Below are positions 47,210 through 55,155 of a stretch of DNA of 64,000 bases, in pieces. Each line of letters starts with the position of its first letter. The first letter of the stretch is position 1. A program made the translations under genes and the position numbers. The DNA is from Pararhodobacter aggregans. Lineage in GTDB: Bacteria > Pseudomonadota > Alphaproteobacteria > Rhodobacterales > Rhodobacteraceae. The stretch covers positions 744,001 to 808,000 of the forward strand of contig NZ_QDDR01000001.1 of NCBI RefSeq assembly GCF_003075525.1. Direction: 5' to 3'. Under the pieces are notes generated by a model. That model was given only the letters and a program-made list of their open reading frames with translations, was not told the DNA's origin and ran no database searches.

Positions 47210-48430
47210 ATGTTCGAACTCGCCATCATCGGTGCCTGGGCCGAATTCGCCGTGCGCTGGCTGCATGTCGTCACGGCCATGGCCTGGATCGGCTCGTCCT
47301 TCTATTTCATCGCGCTGGATCTGGGGCTGAACCGCAACATCCCCGGCCCCGCCGATGGCGAGGAATGGCAGGTCCACGGCGGCGGCTTCTACCATATCCA
47401 GAAGTATCTGGTGGCGCCCGAGCGGATGCCCGAGCATCTGGTCTGGTTCAAATGGGAAAGCTACATGACCTGGCTGTCGGGCTTCACCCTGATGGTGCTG
47501 GTCTATTACCTCGGCTCGGAATTCTACCTGATCGACCCCGAGGTGATGGCGCTGGCCCCTTGGCAGGCGATCGGGATCTCGCTGGCGTCCTTGGCCTTCG
47601 GCTGGCTGGTCTATGACCAGATCTGCAAGCGCTTCGTGAACTCGAACCAGACGCTGGTGATGATCGCGCTCTTCGTCGTGCTGGTCGGGATGAGCTATTT
47701 CTACACCTCGGTCTTCACCGGGCGGGCGGCGCTGATCCATCTGGGCGCCTGGACGGCGACGATCATGTCCGCCAACGTCTTCATGATCATCATCCCCAAC
47801 CAGAAGATCGTGGTGGCGGACCTGAAAGCGGGCCGGAAGCCCGATCCGAAATACGGCAAGATCGCCAAGCAGCGCTCGACGCACAACAATTACCTGACGC
47901 TGCCGGTGATCTTCCTGATGCTGTCGAACCATTACCCGCTGGCCTTCGCCACGGAATACACCTGGATCATCGCGTCCCTGGTGTTCCTGATGGGGGTGAC
48001 GATCCGGCATTACTTCAACTCGAACCACGCGCGCACCGGCAATCCGACCTGGACCTGGGCGGTGACGGCGGTGATCTTCATCGTCATCATGTGGCTGTCC
48101 GTGGCCCCGGCGCTGCGCGATCCCGAGGAGGTCGCGGCGCTGCCCCCCTCGGTCCAGCGCTTCGCCATGGCCGAGGATTTCCCCGAGGTCTATGACACCG
48201 TGACCGGCCGCTGTTCGATGTGCCATGCCGAATACCCGGCCTATCCCGGCATCAACTGGGCGCCCCACGGGCTCAGGCTGGAGACCGAGGCCGAAGTCGC
48301 CCGCGCGGCCCGGGTGATCTATCTGCAATCGGGCCGGGCGCACGCCATGCCACCGGCGAACCTGAGCTGGATGGAGCCGGAAGAGCGGGCGTTGATCGTT
48401 CGGTGGTATCAGGGTGTAACCGAAGGCTGA
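47210..48430 (+). CDS. puuD: Urate hydroxylase (membrane-bound, C-terminal cytochrome c)
   Basis: A 406-residue integral membrane enzyme that oxidises urate to 5-hydroxyisourate. It has about eight transmembrane helices from the N-terminus (RWLHVVTAMAWIGSSFYFIALD) to near residue 305, then a periplasmic cytochrome c domain with the heme motif CSMCH and a Met ligand region (AHAMPPANLSWM). Electrons should leave through the heme to the respiratory chain instead of to O2 and peroxide. The start follows GGGGAGAG. It is divergent from LysR and ends at a hairpin/T-run. Confidence 0.95.
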   Translation: MFELAIIGAWAEFAVRWLHVVTAMAWIGSSFYFIALDLGLNRNIPGPADGEEWQVHGGGFYHIQKYLVAPERMPEHLVWFKWESYMTWLSGFTLMVLVYYLGSEFYLIDPEVMALAPWQAIGISLASLAFGWLVYDQICKRFVNSNQTLVMIALFVVLVGMSYFYTSVFTGRAALIHLGAWTATIMSANVFMIIIPNQKIVVADLKAGRKPDPKYGKIAKQRSTHNNYLTLPVIFLMLSNHYPLAFATEYTWIIASLVFLMGVTIRHYFNSNHARTGNPTWTWAVTAVIFIVIMWLSVAPALRDPEEVAALPPSVQRFAMAEDFPEVYDTVTGRCSMCHAEYPAYPGINWAPHGLRLETEAEVARAARVIYLQSGRAHAMPPANLSWMEPEERALIVRWYQGVTEG

Positions 48431-48433
48431 GGC

Positions 48434-48552
48434 TTTTCGCCCTCGTTCCTCGGGCGACCAAGGGCGGGGGGCTGCCGCCCCCCGCGCCCCCCGCCCAAAG
48501 GGGGGCACGCCCCCCTTTGGAAACCCCGTGGATATTTCCAGAACAAAGATGG
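48434..48552 (+). repeat. Composite REP-like element, full-length copy after puuD
   Basis: TTTTCGCCCTCGT, CTCGGGCGACC, a GGGGGGCTGCCGCCCCCC hairpin, AAAGGGGGGCACGCCCCCCTTT, then CCCCGTGGATATTT and CCAGAACAAAGATG. Most of it recurs, inverted and almost unchanged, at 56017-56110. It begins four bases after the puuD stop. Confidence 0.75.
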
Positions 48553-48575
48553 GGGCCTGCGGGCCCCTTTCTTTT
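48552..48575 (+). terminator. Terminator after puuD
   Basis: GGGGCC and GGCCCC pair around TGCG and are followed by TTTCTTTT. It directly follows the repeat element. Confidence 0.65.
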
Positions 48576-48581
48576 GTCGAG

Positions 48582-48602
48582 ATGATTGACATGGGTAATC
48601 AT
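48582..48602. promoter_or_regulatory. Candidate MarR operator
   Basis: ATGATT and AATCAT form a dyad with nine bases between them and overlap TTGACA-like sequence, 34 bases before the MarR start codon. Size and place fit an autoregulatory MarR site controlling the regulator and the reductive dehalogenase-like gene. Confidence 0.5.
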
Positions 48603-48635
48603 TTCGGCTTGTCTTGCGGCAAGGGAGAGGACCGA

Positions 48636-49079
48636 ATGGGCGGCTATCGGTTGCATGGCAGGCTGGGGTTCCGCGTCTCGCGGCTGGCGCGGCTGATGCA
48701 GGCGCGCCACGAGGCGGCGCTGCCCGCGGGGCTGACGCGGTTGGGCGCGGCCGTGCTGGGGGGCGTGGGGGAAGAGGGGGTCGTGACGCCCTCGGACCTT
48801 GCCGCTTATGTCGGCATCACCCGGCCTGCCATGTCGCGGCTGCTCAGGGGGCTGGAGGCGAAGGGCTACGTCGCCCGCGCCGCCGCCGGGGGCGAGGACG
48901 GGCGGCAGACCGCCGTGGCGCTGACGCCCCGGGGGGTGGCGGTGCTGGCCGAGGCGCGGCGCGCGGGCGATGCCCTGCAGGCGCATTTCGCGGCCAAGCT
49001 CACGCCCGAGGAACTCTCCGCCCTGACCCGCGCCCTGGCCCGTCTGGCCGAGGGCGAGCCCGATCCCACCGATTTCTGA
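48636..49079 (+). CDS. MarR-family transcriptional regulator
   Basis: A 147-residue winged-helix regulator (LGFRVSRLARLMQARHEAALP, then TPSDLAAYVGITRPAMSRLLRGLEAKGYVARAAAGGEDGRQTAVALTPRG). MarR proteins are usually repressors released by aromatic or phenolic ligands. The start at 48636 follows GGGAGAGG. It lies nine bases upstream of the large reductive-dehalogenase-like gene, so the two share a transcript and a dyad operator. Confidence 0.91.
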   Translation: MGGYRLHGRLGFRVSRLARLMQARHEAALPAGLTRLGAAVLGGVGEEGVVTPSDLAAYVGITRPAMSRLLRGLEAKGYVARAAAGGEDGRQTAVALTPRGVAVLAEARRAGDALQAHFAAKLTPEELSALTRALARLAEGEPDPTDF

Positions 49080-49088
49080 GGTCCCGCG

Positions 49089-52000
49089 ATGCCGCTCTTT
49101 GCCCATGCCGACCGTCCCGTCCACCTCGGCCCCTTTCCGCTGGAGCGGTTGCGGCGCGGGGGCGGCGTGTCGCTGGAGGGCTTGCCCTTCTCGCAGCCGC
49201 TGCGCTTCGATCATCCCGACCCGCATTCGCTGGCCCATGCCATGGCGCGCTATCAGACCATGTTCGACACGGTGCGGCAGGGGCCGGTGGTGCATGAGGC
49301 GGCGGGCATCCCGGACGACCCGGTGGAGCGGTCGAACCACCTGAAGGCCGCGGGCTATTACTTCGACGCCTCGATGATGGGCGTGTGCCGGCTGGAGCCC
49401 GCCCACCACCTGCCCGAGCCGCATCGCAACCCGATGATCGACGCGCTACGGGAAGAGCTGGAGCGCGGCCAGCCCAAGACCCATGCCGCCGGGATCGACG
49501 CGATCTATGCCGATATTCTGGACGCCGCGCGCTCGCCGCACGGGCCGGTCACGCATCACCGCTTCGCCCTGCTGATCGCCGTGGGCTATACCCGCGATCC
49601 GGGGCAGGGCGAGCCCGGCTGCGACTGGCTGCACGGCACGCAGGCCGAGCGTGCGGCGCTTCTGGCCAACAACACGGCGGTGGTGCTGTCGTCCTATCTC
49701 AGGATGCTGGGGCACGAGGCGCGGGCGCATTCCATGTCGACCTCCGAGGTGGATCTGCCGCGGCTGGCGGTCTCGTCGGGGCTGGCCTTCGTGGACGGGG
49801 GCGCGGCGGTCAGCCCCTATCTGGGCACGCGCTACGGGTTGGCAGCGGTGACGACGACGCTGGAGCTGGCGCCCGATCAGCCGCTCGACGGCGACGGGCG
49901 CAGCGCGCGCAGCCACGGGCCGGGCTGGTGGAGCGGCGCCGCCGCCCCCCGGCGGGCGGCCACCGCCGAGCCTTTCGCCCATCGGGAATTCCGCAAGGGG
50001 CCGTACCCGTTCGAGCGGCTGAAACGGGTCGAGGAACCGACCACGCTGATCGACCATGCCCGTGTCCCGCGCTTCCCCAAACGGGCGGATTTCTTCGCCC
50101 GGGCGCTTTACGGCGACATGGGGAAATCGGTGCAGGAGGGGGCCAAGGGCGGGCGCTATGTCGCCAAGTCGCCGATCGGGGCCTGTGCGCGCCGGGCACT
50201 GGGTGCGTTGCTTTTGTTGCAGTTCGGGGATGCCCGCGGGCCGGAATCCGCCCCCGATCCCGAAAGAAATGCAGAGAATCTGAAAGCGGCGGGCTATTAC
50301 CTCAGCGCCGATGCGGTGGGGCTCTGCGCCGTGCCGGACTGGGCCTATTACTCGCATAACTCGGCGGGCGAGGCGCTTCAGCCCTACCACCGGAACGCCG
50401 TCAACATGCTCTTCGACCAGGGGCACGAGACGATGGAAGGCGCCTCGGGCGACGACTGGATCAGCGTCGCGCAGTCGATGCGGGCCTATCTCAGGTTCTC
50501 GCTCTTGGGCGGCGTGGTGGCGGAGCAGATCCGGCGGCTGGGCTATTCGGCGCGGGTGCATTCGGTGCTGGACGGCGACGTGCTGCAACCGCCGCTGCTG
50601 CTGCTGTCCGGCCTCGGCGAAGTCAGCCGGATCGGCGAGGTGATCCTGAACCCCTACCTCGGGCCGCGCCTGAAATCCGGCAGCGTCACCACCGACATGC
50701 CGATGGCCGCCGACAAGCCCATCGACTTCGGCCTCCAGACCTTCTGCAATGCCTGCAACAAATGCGCGCGGGAATGCCCCTCGGGCGCGATCACCGCCGG
50801 GCCGAAGCTGATGTACAACGGCTACGAGATCTGGAAATCCGACGCCGAGAAATGCGCCCGCTACCGGATCACCAACCAGGCGGGCGGCATGTGCGGGCGC
50901 TGCATGAAGACCTGCCCGTGGAACCTGCAGGGCCTCTTCGCCGAGGCGCCGTTCCGCTGGCTGGCGATGAACGCGCCGGGCTCGGCCAAGGCGCTGGCGG
51001 CGCTGGACGACCGGCTAGGGCGCGGGGCGATCAACCCGGTCAAGGCCTGGTGGTGGGACATCGAACTGGACAAGGCCGGCAAGCGGTACGTCCCCGCGGC
51101 GCAGACCAACCGGCGGGACCTCAACCGCGATCTGGACCTGAAGTATGAGGACCAGACGCTGGCGGTTTACCCGGCCGATGTCATGCCGCAGCCCTTCCCG
51201 ATCACCCAGCCCCTGAACCGCGAGGAGGGGATCGCCCGCTACCGCGCCATGCTGACGCCCGAGGAATACCGCAACCGGCTGGCGAGGGGCCAGACCGAGG
51301 GGCTGGTGCCGGGGACAAGGCCGCCCGAGGCGCCGCCGGTCTTCCCCGTGTTGATCGCCCGGCGCGAGGACCTCAGCGACGACACGATGCGGTTCGAACT
51401 GACCCGCGCCGATGGCCAGCCCTTGCCGCCCTTCGAGGCGGGGGCCCATGTCGCCCTGATGATCGCGCCGGAATATCAGCGCGATTATTCGCTGGCCGGG
51501 AACCCCGCCGACAGCACGAAATACGTCCTCGGCATCCAGAAAGAGGCCGCCGGGCGGGGCGGCTCGCTGCTGATCCACCGGGTGTTCCGCGAGGGGCGGC
51601 GGGTGTTCGTCACCCCGCCCTCGAACCTCTTCCCGCTGGACGAGGCCGCGCCCTTCACCCTGCTGATCGGCGGCGGGATCGGGGTCACGCCGATGCTGAC
51701 CATGGCTCACCGGCTGCACGCTCTGGGCCGGGATTTCCGCCTGCATTACCTTGCGCGCGGCACGGCGCCCTTCGGGGCCGAAATCGCCGCCGCGCCCTGG
51801 GCCGGGCACGCCCAGACCCATGTGAAGACCGACGGGCCGCGGGTGGACCTCGCCACGCTGATCCCGCCCTATACCCCGGGCGCCAAGCTCTACACCTGCG
51901 GCGGGGGCGGGTTCATGGACGGCGTTTTCGACACGGCCCGGGCGCAGGGCTGGCCCGAGGACGCGCTGTCCCGCGAATATTTCGCCGTGCCCGAGGCGCC

Positions 52001-52283
52001 CGACTGGGTGAACCACCCCTTCACCCTGCGCCTGACCCAATCGAGGCGCGACGTGCCCGTCGCCGCCGACCAATCGGCGACCGAGGCGCTGGCGGCGGTG
52101 GGCATCACGATCCCCACCAAATGCTCGGACGGGATCTGCGGCGTCTGCGCCGTCACGCACCAGACGCCCGAGGGGATCGAGCACCGCGACTATGTGCTGT
52201 CGGCGAAGGAGCGCGAAAACCGGGTGATCCTGTGCTGCTCGCGGGCCCGGGATGCGGCGGGGGTGCTGACACTCGATCTGTGA
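49089..52283 (+). CDS. Self-sufficient reductive dehalogenase-like fusion (RdhA + reductase + ferredoxin)
   Basis: A 1064-residue cytosolic multidomain redox enzyme with no Tat signal. Residues 1-290 are a degenerate RdhA-like module and 300-690 a second one: NHLKAAGYYF at 83 recurs as NLKAAGYYL at 397. Two 4Fe-4S motifs follow (C553, C556, C559, C563; C589 with C602, C605, C609). Residues ~745-1064 are a phthalate-dioxygenase-reductase-like part: flavin motif RDYSLAGNP at 798, NAD loop GGGIG at 861, and 2Fe-2S CSDGICGVC at 1012. The layout resembles catabolic dehalogenases such as BhbA, which use B12 and NAD(P)H to remove halogen from aromatics. Substrate and B12 use here are inference. Confidence 0.85.
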   Translation: MPLFAHADRPVHLGPFPLERLRRGGGVSLEGLPFSQPLRFDHPDPHSLAHAMARYQTMFDTVRQGPVVHEAAGIPDDPVERSNHLKAAGYYFDASMMGVCRLEPAHHLPEPHRNPMIDALREELERGQPKTHAAGIDAIYADILDAARSPHGPVTHHRFALLIAVGYTRDPGQGEPGCDWLHGTQAERAALLANNTAVVLSSYLRMLGHEARAHSMSTSEVDLPRLAVSSGLAFVDGGAAVSPYLGTRYGLAAVTTTLELAPDQPLDGDGRSARSHGPGWWSGAAAPRRAATAEPFAHREFRKGPYPFERLKRVEEPTTLIDHARVPRFPKRADFFARALYGDMGKSVQEGAKGGRYVAKSPIGACARRALGALLLLQFGDARGPESAPDPERNAENLKAAGYYLSADAVGLCAVPDWAYYSHNSAGEALQPYHRNAVNMLFDQGHETMEGASGDDWISVAQSMRAYLRFSLLGGVVAEQIRRLGYSARVHSVLDGDVLQPPLLLLSGLGEVSRIGEVILNPYLGPRLKSGSVTTDMPMAADKPIDFGLQTFCNACNKCARECPSGAITAGPKLMYNGYEIWKSDAEKCARYRITNQAGGMCGRCMKTCPWNLQGLFAEAPFRWLAMNAPGSAKALAALDDRLGRGAINPVKAWWWDIELDKAGKRYVPAAQTNRRDLNRDLDLKYEDQTLAVYPADVMPQPFPITQPLNREEGIARYRAMLTPEEYRNRLARGQTEGLVPGTRPPEAPPVFPVLIARREDLSDDTMRFELTRADGQPLPPFEAGAHVALMIAPEYQRDYSLAGNPADSTKYVLGIQKEAAGRGGSLLIHRVFREGRRVFVTPPSNLFPLDEAAPFTLLIGGGIGVTPMLTMAHRLHALGRDFRLHYLARGTAPFGAEIAAAPWAGHAQTHVKTDGPRVDLATLIPPYTPGAKLYTCGGGGFMDGVFDTARAQGWPEDALSREYFAVPEAPDWVNHPFTLRLTQSRRDVPVAADQSATEALAAVGITIPTKCSDGICGVCAVTHQTPEGIEHRDYVLSAKERENRVILCCSRARDAAGVLTLDL

Positions 52284-52364
52284 ACCCCTGCACAGGATGC
52301 TTGCGCCCGCGCGCCTTTACGGAAAGGCCACGCGCGCTTAGCTGAGGGCAAACAGGAGTTCTCA

Positions 52365-53396
52365 ATGAGCGACATTTCCCTCGGCCTCGACACCTTCGGC
52401 GACATCAGCACCGGCGCCGACGGCCAGCCGAAACCCATGGACCAGGTGCTGCGCGACGTGGTCGAGGAAGCGGCCTATGCCGACGAACTCGGCATCGACT
52501 TCATCGGCCTCGGCGAGCATCACCGCGACGATTTCGCCATCTCGGCGCCCGAGATCGTGCTGGGCGCCATCGCCGGCCGCACCAAGCGCATCAAGCTGGG
52601 GACGGCCGTCACGATCCTGTCGACCGATGACCCGGTGCGGGTGTTCCAGCGGTTCTCCACGCTGAACGCGGTGTCGAACGGGCGGGCCGAGCCGATCCTC
52701 GGCCGCGGCAGCTTTACCGAGAGCTATCCGCTCTTCGGCTATGACATGAACGATTACGACCAGCTCTTCGAGGAGAAGCTCGACATCTTCGCCCGCCTCC
52801 TGCGCGAGGAAAGCGTGACCTGGCAGGGCAAGACCCGCACGGCACTCAGGAACGCGACGGTCTATCCGCGCCTCGGCCAGCCGATGACCACCTGGGTCGG
52901 CGTCGGCGGCAGCCCGGAATCGGTGGTGCGCGTGGCCCGGCAGGATCTGCAGCTGATGCTGGCGATCATCGGCGGCGATCCCCTGCGCTTCAAACCTTAT
53001 GTCGAACTCTACCACCGCGCCGTCGCCCAGTTCGGGACCGAGGCGAAGCCGATCGGCGTGCATTCCCCGGGTTTCGTCGCCGCCACCGACGAGGAAGCGC
53101 GCGAAACGCTCTGGCCGCATTACCAGGCGATGTTCGGCCGCATCGGGCGCGAGCGCGGCTGGCCGCCCACGACCAAGGACCGCTATCTGGCCGAGGTCGC
53201 CCATGGCGCGCTCTTCGTCGGCTCGCCCGAGACGGTCGCCCGCAAGATCGTCCGCGCGGTCAAGGGCTTGGGTGTGCAGCGCTTCGATCTGAAATACACC
53301 ACCGGCCCCGTGCCGCATGAGCAGAACATGGAGGCGCTGCGGCTTTACGGTGAGCAGGTGATCCCCATGGTCAAGGACATGCTGTCCGAGGGCTGA
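52365..53396 (+). CDS. LLM-class flavin-dependent oxidoreductase
   Basis: A 343-residue luciferase-like (LLM) flavin oxidoreductase: EEAAYADELGIDFIGLGEHHRDDFAISAPEI is the N-terminal barrel signature, and LGRGSFTESYPLFGYDMNDY, GVGGSPESVVRVA and GVHSPGFVA mark the FMN monooxygenase-like subgroup. It may oxidise an organic compound with reduced flavin and O2. AACAGGAG precedes the ATG at 52365. It begins 81 bases after the dehalogenase-like gene on the same strand and may belong to the same unit. Confidence 0.9.
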   Translation: MSDISLGLDTFGDISTGADGQPKPMDQVLRDVVEEAAYADELGIDFIGLGEHHRDDFAISAPEIVLGAIAGRTKRIKLGTAVTILSTDDPVRVFQRFSTLNAVSNGRAEPILGRGSFTESYPLFGYDMNDYDQLFEEKLDIFARLLREESVTWQGKTRTALRNATVYPRLGQPMTTWVGVGGSPESVVRVARQDLQLMLAIIGGDPLRFKPYVELYHRAVAQFGTEAKPIGVHSPGFVAATDEEARETLWPHYQAMFGRIGRERGWPPTTKDRYLAEVAHGALFVGSPETVARKIVRAVKGLGVQRFDLKYTTGPVPHEQNMEALRLYGEQVIPMVKDMLSEG

Positions 53397-53554
53397 GGCC
53401 CGCCCCTCAACCCGGCCGTGCATCGGGCGCGGCCGGGACCGCCTGAGCGGTATTTCGCCGCTTCACGCGGGCGTGCCTTCATTTTTCGCCCGGAACATGG
53501 AACCTCTCGCGGGACCGCGCGTTATTTCGCCGGAACCCAACAGGAGACCTTTTC

Positions 53555-53827
53555 ATGAAATCCGTGATCCTCGCCACCGTCGCTACCGCCAGCCTGGCGC
53601 TCGGGGCCTGCACCATGTCCCAGAACGAACGCACCGTGGTCGGCGGTCTCGCCGGCGCTGCGGGCGGTCTGATTCTCGCCGATGCCTTTGACGCCAACCC
53701 CAACTGGACCGTGGTCGCGGCGCTTGGCGGCGCCGCCGCGGGCGCGCTGGTTGCGCGCAACACCGCCAGCGGCCAATGCGCCTATTCGAACGGCGACGGC
53801 ACCTATTACACCGGTCCCTGCGTCTGA
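53555..53827 (+). CDS. Small glycine-zipper lipoprotein
   Basis: A 90-residue lipoprotein: signal peptide MKSVILATVATASLALGAC (lipobox LGAC), then two glycine-rich helices (VVGGLAGAAGGLILADAF; VVAALGGAAAGALVARN) of the glycine-zipper type seen in outer-membrane lipoproteins such as SlyB/OsmB-like proteins, and a tail with two Cys (QCAYSNGDGTYYTGPCV). It probably anchors to the outer membrane. AGGAG lies upstream. It is monocistronic with a terminator. Confidence 0.85.
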   Translation: MKSVILATVATASLALGACTMSQNERTVVGGLAGAAGGLILADAFDANPNWTVVAALGGAAAGALVARNTASGQCAYSNGDGTYYTGPCV

Positions 53828-53858
53828 TCCCTCGGGTCGCAGTATCGGAAACGGGCAA

Positions 53859-53886
53859 CGGGCGGGTTCCTTCGGGAGCCCGCCCG
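53859..53886 (+). terminator. Terminator hairpin after the glycine-zipper lipoprotein gene
   Basis: CGGGCGGGTTCC and GGAGCCCGCCCG form a 12-bp stem with one G-T pair around a TTCG tetraloop, in the spacer before the convergent radical SAM gene. Confidence 0.75.
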
Positions 53887-53900
53887 CGGCTTTTGGCCCC

Positions 53901-54998
53901 TCAGAACAGGCTGAGCTGATCGCCCGGCCGCGGCGGCGGGCGGAACTTGCCGCAATCGAGCGCGGGCAGGGTCTGGGCATAGCCCAGGCGGCGCCGCGCG
54001 GCGACGACCCGGGCGCGCAGCAGATCGGCATAGGGGCCTTCGCCCCGGAAGCGGCTGTGGAAATCGGGGTCATTGTCGCGCCCGCCCCGCATCTCGCGCA
54101 GCAGTTTCATGACCTTGCCCGCATGGTTGGGCCGGTGCCGCGCCAGCCAGTCCTGAAACAGCGGCGAGACCTCGCGCGGCAGCCTGAGCAGCGCGTACCA
54201 GGCCGTCTTCGCGCCCGCCTCGCGCCCGGCGTCCATCAGCGCCTCGATCTCGTGATCGGTCAGCCCCGGGATCACCGGCCCCATCATCAGCCGTACCGGC
54301 ACCCCGGCGGCCGAAAGCGCCCGGATCATCGCCAGCCGCCGGGCCGGCGAGGGCGCGCGCGGTTCCATCGCCCGGGCGAGCCCCGCGTCCAGCGTCGTCA
54401 CGCTGATCCCGACCTCGGTCAGCCCCTCGGCCGCCATCGGGCCCAGCAGGTCGATATCGCGCTCGATCAGCGCGCCGCGGGTGGTGATGCTGACCGGATG
54501 GCGCCAGTTCCACAGCACCTCCAGCACCGCGCGCGTCACGCGGTATTGCGCCTCGATCGGCTGCCAGGGATCGGTGTTGGTGCCCAGCCCCATCGGCCGC
54601 ACGACATAGGATTTGCGCGCCAGCTCCTTCTCCAGCACCCGGGCGGCATCGGGCCGGGCGATGAGCTTCGTCTCGAAATCGAGCCCCGGCGACAGGCCCA
54701 GATAGGCGTGGCTCGGCCGGGCGTAGCAATAGATGCAGCCATGCTCGCAACCGCGGTAGGAATTGACCGCCCGGTCGAAGCCCAGATCCGGCGACTGGTT
54801 CCAGGCGATGACCGAGCGCGGCCGCTCGACGCTGACCTCGCGGCGCCTGAGATGCTCCTCCTCGGGCAGGTCCCAGCCGTCATGCTCCCAGGCGCGGACC
54901 TCGCTGTCATACCGCGGCGCGGGCTGCGCCAGCGTGCCCCGCGCGGGCGCGCGCAAGGAGGGATCGGTCGGGGGCAGGGGGGGCGAGCGCGGCGGCAT
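53901..54998 (-). CDS. PA0069-family radical SAM protein (SplB-like)
   Basis: A 365-residue radical SAM enzyme of the PA0069 subgroup of COG1533, the group that includes spore photoproduct lyase. The cluster motif is NSYRGCEHGCIYCYARPSHAYLGLSPGLDFETK, with later TNTDPWQPIE, SITTRGALIERDIDLL and RLMMGPVIPGLTD. The C-terminus ends GDQLSLF. The substrate is not known; a link to DNA damage is supported by the LexA-type box 12-26 bases before its start codon. Confidence 0.92.
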   Translation of the reverse strand: MPPRSPPLPPTDPSLRAPARGTLAQPAPRYDSEVRAWEHDGWDLPEEEHLRRREVSVERPRSVIAWNQSPDLGFDRAVNSYRGCEHGCIYCYARPSHAYLGLSPGLDFETKLIARPDAARVLEKELARKSYVVRPMGLGTNTDPWQPIEAQYRVTRAVLEVLWNWRHPVSITTRGALIERDIDLLGPMAAEGLTEVGISVTTLDAGLARAMEPRAPSPARRLAMIRALSAAGVPVRLMMGPVIPGLTDHEIEALMDAGREAGAKTAWYALLRLPREVSPLFQDWLARHRPNHAGKVMKLLREMRGGRDNDPDFHSRFRGEGPYADLLRARVVAARRRLGYAQTLPALDCGKFRPPPRPGDQLSLF

Positions 54999-55009
54999 GA
55001 ATCAAACTT

Positions 55010-55024
55010 GAACATAACATGAAC
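55010..55024 (-). promoter_or_regulatory. LexA (SOS) box of the alphaproteobacterial type
   Basis: On the minus strand GTTC-ATGTTAT-GTTC matches the alphaproteobacterial LexA consensus GTTC-N7-GTTC exactly. It ends 12 bases before the radical SAM start codon, with TTGAAA just upstream as a possible -35 box. Confidence 0.72.
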
Positions 55025-55035
55025 AATTTTCAAGT

Positions 55036-55076
55036 CCCGGATGGAAACCTGAGCTTGCTGTCGTCTTTTATCCGGG
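55036..55076 (+). other. Possible structured leader of the corrinoid protein gene
   Basis: CCCGGAT (55036-55042) pairs with ATCCGGG (55070-55076) around a 27-base loop, about 80 bases before the corrinoid start codon. I do not see the B12-box or another known riboswitch consensus, so this is only a possible hairpin. Confidence 0.2.
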
Positions 55077-55155
55077 GCATGTCGGGAATGGATCAGTTGC
55101 CGCCCGCTTCCTGCCGCATCTACGGATCCAGAGACCTCTATCCGGAGACCCCGCC

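Noticed and set aside
55025-55155. A cobalamin riboswitch before the corrinoid gene
   Set aside because: No B12-box or multi-stem pattern can be seen in 130 bases; only one 7-bp hairpin. Corrinoid carriers are not usual B12-riboswitch targets.
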